Part shown: positions 25,712 through 33,996 of the stretch, one piece after another
Layout of the letters: the number at the start of each line of letters is the position of its first letter
How positions within the stretch are numbered: position 1 is the stretch's first letter
Source of the DNA: Arthrobacter sp. ISL-48
Lineage (GTDB): Bacteria; Actinomycetota; Actinomycetes; Actinomycetales; Micrococcaceae
Assembly: GCF_018613805.1 (NCBI RefSeq)
Contig: NZ_JAGGPL010000022.1
Span: 46,340 to 110,339 of the forward strand
Direction of reading: 5' to 3'
Length of the DNA stretch: 64,000 nucleotides
The notes under the pieces: model-generated
Database searches by the model: none
Told to the model about the DNA's origin: nothing
What the model saw: only the letters and a program-made list of their open reading frames with translations
Position numbers and translations under genes: made by a program

Positions 25712-26689
25712 CTACGCTGTGGGCGAAGCTCCGGAAACGCTTTCCGCTATAGGTTCCCCCTGCAGGATGGCTCCCACCCATTCATGCGCGGCCTTGAATG
25801 CTTCGTCAGATGTGTGAGGCGCAATGTAGGCCGTCTGCGCATCCGCCCGCCCGTAGGAACCGAGGAAGCGGGTTGCCGGGCTAATGCGGTGCAACCCGGC
25901 CAAAGCGTCAGCCACGCGCGCGTCACCCACATGCCCGTCGGCGTCGATACTGAAGAAGTAGTGGCCAAGGTACTGTCCGGTAGGCCGGGACTCGATCCGG
26001 CTGAGGTTCACCCCGCGGGTGGCGAACTGGTCCAGGATTTCCATCAGGGCGCCGGGACGGTCCTCCGGGAGCGGCACCACCACCGTGGTCTTGTCCGCCC
26101 CGGTCCGTTCCGGCAGGACCCCTGGCCGGCTGACCAGGACAAACCGGGTCACCGCGCCAGGATTGTCGCCGATATTCTCCGCCAGGACCGACAGGCCCGG
26201 CTGCTCTTGGGCGACGATGGGTGCACAAATCGCGGCGTCGTAGTGCGCGTCCTGCTCCAGCAGCCCTACCGCCGACGCTGCCGTGGAGGATCCGGGCACA
26301 TATTCCGCACCGGGAATGTTGTTCTCCACCCACAGCCGGCATTGCGCCCATGCGTGCCCATGCGTGGAGATTCGGCGGATATCGGAAACCGCCACGCCGG
26401 GCCGGGCGACCAGCACGAAGCTGATGGGCACCAGGACTTCGCGGATGATGCGGAGTTCCTGGCCGGTGGCGATGGCGTCGAGGGTGGCCGTCACCCCGCC
26501 CTCGACTGAGTTCTCAATGGGGACCATGGCCGCGTCCGCCGAACCGTCCCGGACCTTGTCCAGCGCGGCGTTCACATTGGACGCCGGGATACGGGTGGCC
26601 TGGGCGGCGTCGGGGACCTGCATCAGCGCCGCCTCGGTGAAGGTCCCTTCAGGCCCAAGAAAGGTGTACGTAACGGGGGACGCCGGCAT
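25712..26689 (-). CDS. pheA: Prephenate dehydratase
   Basis: Converts prephenate to phenylpyruvate in phenylalanine synthesis. The N-terminal dehydratase domain starts YTFLGPEGTFTEAAL and includes the catalytic VTRFVLV threonine region. A C-terminal ACT domain (PGALMEILDQFATRGVNL followed by IESRP) is the phenylalanine-binding regulatory part. There is no chorismate mutase domain, as usual in actinobacteria. ATG at 26689 has AAAGGA upstream. The 325 residues include a C-terminal tail of about 20 residues of low conservation. Confidence 0.96.
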   Translation of the reverse strand: MPASPVTYTFLGPEGTFTEAALMQVPDAAQATRIPASNVNAALDKVRDGSADAAMVPIENSVEGGVTATLDAIATGQELRIIREVLVPISFVLVARPGVAVSDIRRISTHGHAWAQCRLWVENNIPGAEYVPGSSTAASAVGLLEQDAHYDAAICAPIVAQEQPGLSVLAENIGDNPGAVTRFVLVSRPGVLPERTGADKTTVVVPLPEDRPGALMEILDQFATRGVNLSRIESRPTGQYLGHYFFSIDADGHVGDARVADALAGLHRISPATRFLGSYGRADAQTAYIAPHTSDEAFKAAHEWVGAILQGEPIAESVSGASPTA

Positions 26690-26734
26690 GATGGTTCCTT
26701 TGTGGTGATGGACGGACGAATGGGTCGGCGGGGT

Positions 26735-27061
26735 TTAGAGCACCAGGGGCTTGAGTCCGTTATCGGAGACGAGCGGCTTCCCTGACTCGAGCCACTGGTC
26801 CATTCCACCGGCCACATTGATGGCAGCGTAGCCCTGGCCTGTGAGCCAGCCGGCAGCGCGGAACGAGCGGCCGCCCGTCCGGCAGATGACGTAAAGGTCC
26901 TCGTCAGGGTCAAGTTCGTCCAGTCGGGCCGGGAGCTGGTCCAGTGGGATGTGCACGGCGCCCTCTGCATGCCCGGCCACCCACTCGTAGTCTTCGCGGA
27001 CGTCAAGGATCACGGCGTCGTCAGGGACGTCGTTGACTGGCACGGTATCGAAATCGCTCAC
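26735..27061 (-). CDS. Rhodanese-like sulfurtransferase domain protein
   Basis: Single rhodanese domain of 108 residues with the active-site loop CRTGGRS (Cys60) and the family start VILDVREDYEW. Such proteins carry sulfane sulfur, but the acceptor here is unknown. I preferred the GTG at 27061 because AGAGGA lies five bases upstream; an ATG at 27085 would add eight residues. It is just upstream of pheA on the same strand. Confidence 0.88.
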   Translation of the reverse strand: MSDFDTVPVNDVPDDAVILDVREDYEWVAGHAEGAVHIPLDQLPARLDELDPDEDLYVICRTGGRSFRAAGWLTGQGYAAINVAGGMDQWLESGKPLVSDNGLKPLVL

Positions 27062-27170
27062 GGAAGTCCTCTTTCGGAAAATCATGGTCTCTTCCCAGCC
27101 TAGCGCCAGCGCCTCACCCCGCTTTGGAAACGTGGACAAGTTACGCTTCTGAATGAACTTAGGAGGACGC

Positions 27171-27914
27171 ATGCCCGCCGAGCAACCCACCATCCTGGCC
27201 ACATCCGGGGGCTACAAGCCCGGATTTCGAACGCGGCTGGAGTTCAGCGGCTTGGTGCATCACGCCGTGGAGCTTTCCGGGGTCAGTGGCCGGGCGCCGC
27301 GGGTAGTCCATCTGGGCACCGCATCGGGCGACCAGCGCTGGTTTAACGCCGAACTGGATCAGGCAGCCCTGCTGGCCGGCTTCGACTTCAGCCACCTCAA
27401 CCTTTTTTCGATGCCCAACCATGCGGATCCGGAGGCCCACCTCCTCGAGCAGGACGTGGTGTGGGTGAACGGCGGATCAGTGGTGAACCTGCTCGCTGTG
27501 TGGCGTGCACACGGACTGGACCACATCCTGCACCGTGCGTGGCAGCACGGAGTGGTGCTGGCAGGAGTCTCTGCGGGTTCCATCTGCTGGTTCCAGGGCG
27601 GCACCACAGACTCATTCGGGCCGGAGTTGCGCGCGGTGAACAACGGCCTGGCCTTCCTCGCTTGCGCCAATGGCGTCCACTACGATTCCGGGGAGCGACG
27701 CCGCCCCTTGGTGCATCGGCTCGTCGCTAACGGAACACTGGGGGAAACACACTGCACGGACGACGGCGTGGGGTTGGTTTATCACGGCACCGAACTGATG
27801 GAGGCCGTGACGGAAGTGCCGGGCAAGGGCGCCTTCATTGTCACTGCACAGGACGCGGATGACGGCGGGACTTCCGCCTCAGAGCTGCGACTGGAACCGC
27901 GCTTCCTTGGCTGA
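27171..27914 (+). CDS. Peptidase S51 family protein (dipeptidase E/cyanophycinase-like)
   Basis: The 247-residue protein has a class I glutamine-amidotransferase-like fold with the nucleophile elbow GVSAGS (Ser134). WVNGGSVVNLL resembles the oxyanion or substrate loop of S51 peptidases, which cleave after aspartate. ATG at 27171 has an excellent TTAGGAGG site. No signal peptide is present. It overlaps the following amidase gene by 8 bp, suggesting the two are co-translated and may act together in peptide or amide turnover. Confidence 0.88.
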   Translation: MPAEQPTILATSGGYKPGFRTRLEFSGLVHHAVELSGVSGRAPRVVHLGTASGDQRWFNAELDQAALLAGFDFSHLNLFSMPNHADPEAHLLEQDVVWVNGGSVVNLLAVWRAHGLDHILHRAWQHGVVLAGVSAGSICWFQGGTTDSFGPELRAVNNGLAFLACANGVHYDSGERRRPLVHRLVANGTLGETHCTDDGVGLVYHGTELMEAVTEVPGKGAFIVTAQDADDGGTSASELRLEPRFLG

Positions 27915-29367
27915 AATCCACGAACTTTCTGCCGTCCGGTTGTGCGCCGCACTGCAGGCGGGAGACCTCTCGGCCAGGGAGGTCTCCGCCCACTACCTGG
28001 CACGGATTGATTCCAAAAACAAGCTGCTGGGCGCTTTCGTTACAGTGACTGCAGAGCAGGCAATTGCCGATGCCGGCGCTGCCGACGCGCGGTACGCCCG
28101 GCTCCGAAGGGAGCCCGGGAGACGGCTAGCGATGCAGCCGCTCAGCAGCCGGGACGTTGAAGCCCTCCCCCTCCTCCACGGAATGCCACTCGGCTTCAAG
28201 GACCTCACGGACGTTGCGGGCGTGGTGACCACCCACGGCAGCGCCGCCGTGGACCACAAACCTGCCATTACCGACGGCGCACTGGTGGCGCTTCTGAAGT
28301 CCGCGGGCGCTGTATCCCTCGGTAAAACCCAGGTTCCGGAGTTCGGACTGACGGCTTACAGCGAAAACCGTATCGCCCCGCCGTCGCGAAATCCGTATGC
28401 CCCCAGCAGAAGCTCCGGCGGTTCTTCAGGGGGCAGCGCTGCCGCGGTCGCTGCAGGAATGCTTCCTTTCGCGCCAGGGACCGACGGCGGCGGTTCCGTC
28501 CGGATCCCGGCTGCGGCCTGCGGACTCGTCGGATTGAAGCCAGGCCGCGGGTTGGTCCCCTCCGGGGAGAGCTCGGGAGATCCGGCGCGGCTGGTCGTGG
28601 CGGGCCCCCTCGCCCGGACCGCCGAGGACGCGGCCCTCATGATGGATGCACTGGCGCCACAGCCTGCCGCCAGTTACCTGGAACAATTGCGGCAGGTGCC
28701 GGGCCGGCTGCGGATCGGCCTGACGCTGGACAGCCCTTGGTCCACCACCTTCCCCTTCACCCCGGAGCAGGAAGCCCTGGACGCGTTGCGCACCGGAACA
28801 CACCTGCTGGAACACGCAGGACACACCGTCGCGGAGGCGTCCGTCGGCTACGACAACCGCTACCCGGATGCTTTCACCACCGCATGGACCGCCGCCGTCG
28901 GAACGGCCAGGATCACTCCCCAACGCGAGGCGCTGCTGGCACCGCTGACCCGGACGTTCAGGCGTCGCGCGCAGCAGCGCAGCGCCGCCAAGCTCAACGA
29001 ATCCGTCGCGTTCCTGCGGCAGTTCCAGCGCGACACCGTCACGCAGTACCGGCAGTGGGACCTGATGCTGATGCCCGCACTTGCACAAACGCCCCGACCT
29101 GTCGGCTGGTTTACGGGGGCGGCCCATGGGGACGGCCACTGGCCTGCGCAGGAGTGGGCCGGAGACGCCGACGGCGATTACCGCAAGCAGTGTGAATTCG
29201 CGCCCTGGTCCTCCATGGTGAACGTCTGCGGCCTCCCTGCCATCACCGTTCCCGTGCACTGGACGGGCGGTCAGCCGGGAATGGGCCTGCCGATGGGCAT
29301 CCAGCTGGTGGGGCCCATGGGATCGGAACTCCTCCTGCTTCAGGTTGCGGCACAGCTCGGCTTCTAG
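27907..29367 (+). CDS. Amidase signature family enzyme
   Basis: Amide hydrolase with the Ser-cisSer-Lys triad: Lys in GFKDLTDVAG, and the Gly/Ser-rich RSSGGSSGGSAAAVAAG with the nucleophile-bearing GTDGGGSVRIPAA. Starting from the TTG at 27907 gives 486 residues beginning LAEIHELSAVRL, as the family usually begins. An ATG at 27859 would add 16 residues and overlap the S51 gene more deeply. It is not a GatA, since no gatB or gatC is nearby. The substrate is unknown. Confidence 0.92.
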   Translation: MAEIHELSAVRLCAALQAGDLSAREVSAHYLARIDSKNKLLGAFVTVTAEQAIADAGAADARYARLRREPGRRLAMQPLSSRDVEALPLLHGMPLGFKDLTDVAGVVTTHGSAAVDHKPAITDGALVALLKSAGAVSLGKTQVPEFGLTAYSENRIAPPSRNPYAPSRSSGGSSGGSAAAVAAGMLPFAPGTDGGGSVRIPAAACGLVGLKPGRGLVPSGESSGDPARLVVAGPLARTAEDAALMMDALAPQPAASYLEQLRQVPGRLRIGLTLDSPWSTTFPFTPEQEALDALRTGTHLLEHAGHTVAEASVGYDNRYPDAFTTAWTAAVGTARITPQREALLAPLTRTFRRRAQQRSAAKLNESVAFLRQFQRDTVTQYRQWDLMLMPALAQTPRPVGWFTGAAHGDGHWPAQEWAGDADGDYRKQCEFAPWSSMVNVCGLPAITVPVHWTGGQPGMGLPMGIQLVGPMGSELLLLQVAAQLGF

Positions 29368-29481
29368 CCGCACATCCGGAGCAGTCAACTACAAGCCTTT
29401 CCCAGTTTTTGAGTTGGCTGACTATATGCTGAGTATGCATCTCCAGGAGAGGTGCTCTCGAAGTTACTGATGGGGGCAGGA

Positions 29482-30708
29482 ATGAGAGTTTTCAGGCGTG
29501 TCATTTTGCCGACAGCGTGGCTGGCAGTCTTCGCAGTCATTGCGGTGTCGTTGATTAAAATCGCTTTCGTCGATGGGATGGAACCGGAACCGGCGGTGGC
29601 TGGCCCAGGGGCCGAAGTCGCTATTCCCGTAGTCCAGGCCTCCCGGGCGACGGTCACCAACAAAGTGGAGATCAAGGCGACCGTCCAAAATGACGCCGCG
29701 GTTGGCGTGCGGAACACCGTGGCCGGCGTCGTGATGTACATTTTCGTGGAGCCCGGCGCGAAGGTGAGCTCCGGAGATGCCCTGTACCAGGTCCGGGGTG
29801 AAGTTCAGCCTGCGCGGCCGGAAGTTGAGGCCAGCGCTGAGGCGGCAACCGGAACAGGAGTGCAGGGTTCCGAGGTCCCGCAGCCATCCCGGACGACGGC
29901 CCTGCCCACGTATACCTATACCGATGTGCTGGCACCGGCTGGCGGTCAGCTCAAGACCTTGGACGTACTGATCGACCAACAGGTCAGCGTCGGCCAGGCT
30001 GCCGGATCAGTCGACCCCGGAACCTACACTGTCAGCGGCTCTGTAGACGCTGCCCAGCAATACCGGCTCCTGGCCAAGCCAGGCTCAGCGCAAGTCTCGC
30101 TTGTCGGCGGTCCCGCTCCGTTCACCTGTCCCGCTGTGGACCTGAAGAGCGTGACCGGCGCAGCCGGAGAGGCTGCCGTCACCAGCGGTCTCGCCGGGGG
30201 TCTTGGCGGGGGCGTAAGCCGCACGGTCCCCTACGCCACAGCGGGTCCCGGAGCTTCCGGCGGGGCGCCCGAGCAGGGTGGAACGCCCACTGGAACCCTT
30301 AGCTGCGCTGTCCCGACAGATGTTGAAGTCTTTGCGGGACTGGGGGCCACTATGACCGTCACTGCCGGCGAGGCCGTCAACGTTGTCACGGTGCCGCTCA
30401 CGTCCGTGGAAGGCAGCGTCAAGGAAGGCATCGTCTGGCTCGCAGGGGCAGGCATGGCCCCCAACGCCGGCAGCGCTGCGGCCGGCGCGCCTGCCGGCAC
30501 GGCACCGGCTGATGGAACACCGCCAGGCAGCCCTATGGGCGAACCCCAGCAGCGCAAGGTCAAACTGGGCCTCAACGATGGTTCCCTGGTGGAGGTGGTC
30601 TCGGGGCTGGCCGAAGGCGAAGCGGTCCTTGAGTTCATTCCCGGCGCACCCGCGCAAGCGCCCATGGGGCCGCAGTTCGGCGGGCCGGGCTTTCCGATGG
30701 GTGGCTAA
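29482..30708 (+). CDS. Periplasmic-adaptor-like (MacA/HlyD type) efflux protein
   Basis: One hydrophobic N-terminal helix (about residues 5-25) anchors an extracytoplasmic part with lipoyl-like and beta-barrel segments (AAVGVRNTVAGVVMYIFVEPGAKVSSGDALYQV, then LDVLIDQQVSVGQAAG). Two stretches rich in Gly, Ala and Pro follow, including a G/P-rich C-terminus. In Gram-positives such proteins assist MacB-type ABC pumps. ATG at 29482 has GGGGG five bases upstream; GTG 29452 and ATG 29470 are alternatives. It is the first gene of a three-gene operon, two bases from the ATPase gene. Confidence 0.82.
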   Translation: MRVFRRVILPTAWLAVFAVIAVSLIKIAFVDGMEPEPAVAGPGAEVAIPVVQASRATVTNKVEIKATVQNDAAVGVRNTVAGVVMYIFVEPGAKVSSGDALYQVRGEVQPARPEVEASAEAATGTGVQGSEVPQPSRTTALPTYTYTDVLAPAGGQLKTLDVLIDQQVSVGQAAGSVDPGTYTVSGSVDAAQQYRLLAKPGSAQVSLVGGPAPFTCPAVDLKSVTGAAGEAAVTSGLAGGLGGGVSRTVPYATAGPGASGGAPEQGGTPTGTLSCAVPTDVEVFAGLGATMTVTAGEAVNVVTVPLTSVEGSVKEGIVWLAGAGMAPNAGSAAAGAPAGTAPADGTPPGSPMGEPQQRKVKLGLNDGSLVEVVSGLAEGEAVLEFIPGAPAQAPMGPQFGGPGFPMGG

Positions 30709-30710
30709 CC

Positions 30711-31418
30711 GTGGAGGAACTGGTAGCCCTCAAAGGCGTGACCCGGACGGTCGTGCTGCCTGATGACCAGGAGCTCCATATTCTCCGCGGAGTTGACCTC
30801 GCTGTTCACAGCGGCGACCACACAGCAGTGGTGGGACGGTCCGGTTGCGGCAAGTCCACCCTGCTGAACCTGCTCGGGCTCCTCGACGTGCCCACCAGCG
30901 GGGAACTCAACTTCCAGGGAACGCCGGTGCAGCAACTGAACGGCGGCGCCAGGGCAAGGCTCCGCGGGGAGGCCGTGGGATTTGTGTTCCAGCAGTTCAA
31001 CCTGCTGCCGGGCCGTAGCGCACTGGACAATGTCATCACACCTTTGCTTTACGCCCGCGGTACCCAATTCTGGCGGCGCAGGGAGATAGCCATGGACATC
31101 CTTGACCGGGTGGGCCTTGCCCACCGCGCCCAGACGCTGCCCAACATGCTCTCCGGCGGTGAACAGCAAAGAGTTGCCATCGCCCGTGCACTGGTCCGCC
31201 GACCCCGCCTTATCCTTGCGGATGAGCCTACCGGCGCCCTCGATGTGGATACAGGACAAGCAGTCATGGCGCTGCTGGACACTGTGGCAACCGAATCCGG
31301 CGCGGCCCTCATCACCATCACCCACGATGTCAACGTCGCGTCCCTTGCGCGGGCCTGCTACCGGCTGGAAACAGGCGTCCTCTCCGTTACCGACGTACCG
31401 ATGGGAGTGAGCGCGTGA
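30711..31418 (+). CDS. ABC transporter ATPase (MacB/LolD type)
   Basis: The 235-residue ATPase has Walker A GRSGCGKST (42-50), the Q-loop FVFQQFNLLPG, the ABC signature LSGGEQQR (147-154), Walker B LILADE (167-172) and the switch His in ITHD. The Q-loop wording is typical of lipoprotein, macrolide or antimicrobial-peptide exporters. GTG at 30711 starts two bases after the adaptor stop, and its own stop overlaps the permease GTG by four bases. It powers the permease encoded next. Confidence 0.94.
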   Translation: MEELVALKGVTRTVVLPDDQELHILRGVDLAVHSGDHTAVVGRSGCGKSTLLNLLGLLDVPTSGELNFQGTPVQQLNGGARARLRGEAVGFVFQQFNLLPGRSALDNVITPLLYARGTQFWRRREIAMDILDRVGLAHRAQTLPNMLSGGEQQRVAIARALVRRPRLILADEPTGALDVDTGQAVMALLDTVATESGAALITITHDVNVASLARACYRLETGVLSVTDVPMGVSA

Positions 31419-32599
31419 CCGGGATTATTTCTGCCCTCGTGGAAGCCTGGCAGGAACTGCGGATCAACAAGACCCGCATTCTTCTGGCGCTCGTGGGAGT
31501 GGCACTCTCCGTGGCCGCCCTGACCTCGGTAGTGGGTTTAGGAAACCTGGCACGTGAAGGTTTCAAAGCGTCCTCAGAACAAAACGGCGGGCGCGCCGCA
31601 ACCCTTGGCATCGGGGTCTTTGGGCCAACCCCGCCGGATCAGCAAAAACTTGAGGAGGCGTACCAGGGCGTCATCGACCGCTACGGGATCACCTACTATT
31701 CACATTCAGACCAGGCACAGCATTCCTTCCAGTCCCCTTACGGCGTGCAGCAGGTGAACCTGCAACTTGTGGATCCCGGCTATGGGGTGATCCACCGCCT
31801 GGACGTCCGCCAGGGCGGATGGTTTGCTGCCGACGACGAAAATCGGCTGGCCCCGGCATTGGTTGTCTCAGAGGGCTTCTACAACGCGGCGGGACGGCCG
31901 AACCTCACCACAAATCCAAAAGTCCAGCTGCTGGGAACTCAGGAGACGACGGCGGTGATCATCGGGGTGGTTCCCGATCAGTTCCCCCAGGCACCGCCGT
32001 CGGCCTTTATGCTGACCGGGGCAGCGGACCGCGCGGATATTTCCTCGGGAGGGTTCAGCCAGTTCAAACTTTGGGTTGGGGACGATCAGGCCGAAGCGCT
32101 CAAACTTGCCATCACTTCAGACCTGCAGCGGCAATTTCCCGGCATGCAGGTGCAGGTGGACCGGATGGACTACGCCAGCTACGGGGATCCGTTCGCAACT
32201 GTCCAGCTTGCCGTCGGTGGCATTGCCGGGCTTGTCCTTCTCCTGGGAGCGGTGGGCATGCTGAACATTTCAATGGTCACTGTCCGGTACCGGGTGCGTG
32301 AAATCGGCATCCGCCGCAGCTTTGGCGCAACTTCACAGCGGATTTTCCTCGGCGTCATGATGGAATCCGTTGTGGCTACGGCAGTAGCCGGGATCGTGGG
32401 GGTCATGATTTCCGTGGCAGTCGTGAAGAACCCGTGGATCCAGGCCCATATCGCACCGGGCCTCAAGGAGTACCCGGGGTTTCCGGTTGAGGCCGCAATA
32501 CTCGGCCTGGGCTCCGCGGTGCTCGTGGGCGCGTTGGCGGGCGCCATCCCGGCCCTGGTTGCCGTCCGGATCAAGGTGATTGACGCCATTCGCTTCTAG
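31415..32599 (+). CDS. ABC transporter permease (FtsX/MacB type)
   Basis: The 394-residue protein has one N-terminal helix (about 24-45), a large extracytoplasmic domain, and three C-terminal helices, the standard FtsX-like layout. VRYRVREIGIRRSFGATSQRIF is the conserved coupling region. GTG at 31415 overlaps the ATPase stop. With the adaptor and ATPase it forms a tripartite export machine; the cargo might be an antimicrobial peptide, a lipid or a drug, and no adjacent regulator points to one. Confidence 0.93.
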   Translation: MTGIISALVEAWQELRINKTRILLALVGVALSVAALTSVVGLGNLAREGFKASSEQNGGRAATLGIGVFGPTPPDQQKLEEAYQGVIDRYGITYYSHSDQAQHSFQSPYGVQQVNLQLVDPGYGVIHRLDVRQGGWFAADDENRLAPALVVSEGFYNAAGRPNLTTNPKVQLLGTQETTAVIIGVVPDQFPQAPPSAFMLTGAADRADISSGGFSQFKLWVGDDQAEALKLAITSDLQRQFPGMQVQVDRMDYASYGDPFATVQLAVGGIAGLVLLLGAVGMLNISMVTVRYRVREIGIRRSFGATSQRIFLGVMMESVVATAVAGIVGVMISVAVVKNPWIQAHIAPGLKEYPGFPVEAAILGLGSAVLVGALAGAIPALVAVRIKVIDAIRF

Positions 32600-32602
32600 C
32601 TG

Positions 32603-32634
32603 CCTCAGGAAGTCCCCGTGGCCCTACCCTGAGG
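32603..32634 (+). terminator. Hairpin after the ABC permease
   Basis: CCTCAGG (32603-32609) and CCTGAGG (32628-32634) pair perfectly three bases after the operon stop. There is no U-tract. Its position makes an operon-end terminator plausible. Confidence 0.4.
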
Positions 32635-32762
32635 AGGCCTGGCATCTGATGACCGAAAACCGGTGACCCTGGAAAGCCGCGAATTGGACTATTCGGGCGG
32701 GGTGTCGACTCGGAGGCAGATACGGAGGACGATTAAAGGGCAATCACTATTAGGAGGTTGTG

Positions 32763-32966
32763 ATGTGCTATTCATCGAGTAAGGACTTCGGGTGGGGTAT
32801 CCGCAAGGAAACCCAACGCGAGCCAGAGGCAAAGCAGGAAAAGCAGCCGGCCGGTCCGGAGCCGGACCTGACCGAACCCGAATTCAAGTTCTGGGCTTTC
32901 GCCCCCCGCCGGAAGGCACCAACGGTCCAGGAGCCTGCTGCTGACCACACCTTCGAGAAGGTCTGA
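32763..32966 (+). CDS. Small conserved Micrococcaceae protein
   Basis: Sixty-seven residues starting MCYSSSKDFGWGIRKE, then a Glu/Pro/Lys-rich middle and FKFWAFAPRRK. ATG at 32763 has a perfect AGGAGG five bases upstream, which gives confidence despite its size. I recall near-identical N-termini in other Arthrobacter genomes but no assigned function. It has no signal peptide or membrane segment and one cysteine. Confidence 0.8.
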   Translation: MCYSSSKDFGWGIRKETQREPEAKQEKQPAGPEPDLTEPEFKFWAFAPRRKAPTVQEPAADHTFEKV

Positions 32967-32990
32967 CAAGCTGGCATGACCCAATATCCG

Positions 32991-33026
32991 GGAAGGGCCC
33001 CGTTCACGTTTGAGCGAGGCCCTTCC
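32991..33026 (+). terminator. Strong hairpin between two small genes
   Basis: GGAAGGGCC (32991-32999) and GGCCCTTCC (33018-33026) form a perfect 9-bp stem, extended with one bulge by flanking bases. It lies 25 bp after the preceding stop. A terminator is the simplest reading, although no T-run follows. Confidence 0.5.
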
Positions 33027-33064
33027 GGCTGGGCCCGGATGGGGCGATGCCGGACAATGGAGCC

Positions 33065-33424
33065 ATGCGGGGACTTTATGCGCACAACGCCAGACTCCGG
33101 ATGGACGCTGATGCCGACCTCCGCGCTCCGGGCGCCGCCATCACGCTTGCACTCTGCGGGAGCTGGGAGCACAAGCCGCCCTGTCCACTTGCAGGGCACC
33201 ACACCAGCGCTGAGCGGACCGGCGGAACCGTCCGCGTGAAAGTCATCTTCGCCACCGAGCCGGAGCATCTGGCCGAGGTCCGCCGCAGGATGGAAGACGC
33301 CCTCAGCGCGGAATCCGTCGCCGGGCCGGAAGGCGTGGTGACCGTCTGGGTCCTGGAGGCCAGCGGGGCCGGGGAACTGGCGCAAGCCGAACGTGAGCAC
33401 GCCCGCCGGCTCGCCGACGGCTGA
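33065..33424 (+). CDS. Conserved hypothetical protein
   Basis: The 119-residue protein begins MRGLYAHNARLRMDADADLR. A cysteine- and histidine-containing stretch (LCGSWEHKPPCPLAGHHT) is followed by VRVKVIFATEPEHLAEVRRRMEDAL, which reads like an alpha/beta fold. The two Cys and three His within 17 residues could bind a metal, but this is speculation. I do not recognise a named family. ATG at 33065 is the likely start, and a further ATG upstream is possible. Confidence 0.65.
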   Translation: MRGLYAHNARLRMDADADLRAPGAAITLALCGSWEHKPPCPLAGHHTSAERTGGTVRVKVIFATEPEHLAEVRRRMEDALSAESVAGPEGVVTVWVLEASGAGELAQAEREHARRLADG

Positions 33425-33504
33425 CTTCTGCTCCGCCGCTATACACCGCTGCCGGACGGCCATTATGGTGGGACTATAAGTATGCTTACTAAAGAGGTGG
33501 CGAG

Positions 33505-33972
33505 ATGAGTACAGGACAATCCATGCCTGCGGGCGGTGTAGAGCGGCAGCCTCAGACCGGTGAGGAATATGCAGGGCAGCCGGTGGCGAAGTCCAGCCCG
33601 GCCAATCCTCCCGCAACCCAGGGGCCAGCCGCCCCCGGGACCACCGCGGCCGCCCCGGCAACCCCCACACCGGCCGCGCCCCCGCCAGCAGCCGCGCCTT
33701 CGGCAGCCCCGCGGGTCACGCGGGCCGGGGTGGTGTGGGCAGCGGTGGTTGCAGCATTGGTGCTCCTCATCCTGCTGATCATCTTCATTTTGCAAAACCA
33801 GGAGCAGGTTGCCGTCAGATACCTGGGGCTGGAAGGATCCGTCCCGTTGGGCATGGCCCTGTTCATAGCCAGCGTCACCGGTGGCGTCCTGGTGGCCATC
33901 GCGGGCGGTGCCCGGATCCTGCAGCTCAGGTACAACGCCCACCGGTCGAGGCTGGGACAAACCCGCTCCTAG
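33505..33972 (+). CDS. LapA/DUF1049-domain membrane protein with Pro/Ala-rich N-terminus
   Basis: The 155-residue protein has an about 70-residue disordered N-terminus rich in Pro, Ala and Thr. Two transmembrane helices follow (about 76-98 and 112-135), bracketing FILQNQEQVAVRYLGLEGSVPLGMAL. The QNxxxVxVxFLG pattern is the mark of the lipopolysaccharide assembly protein A domain, which in Gram-positives has no known role. ATG at 33505 is preceded by AAAGAGGTGG. It converges on the decarboxylase gene. Confidence 0.85.
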   Translation: MSTGQSMPAGGVERQPQTGEEYAGQPVAKSSPANPPATQGPAAPGTTAAAPATPTPAAPPPAAAPSAAPRVTRAGVVWAAVVAALVLLILLIIFILQNQEQVAVRYLGLEGSVPLGMALFIASVTGGVLVAIAGGARILQLRYNAHRSRLGQTRS

Positions 33973-33996
33973 GACAGCCGCACGCCTCTGGCCGGA

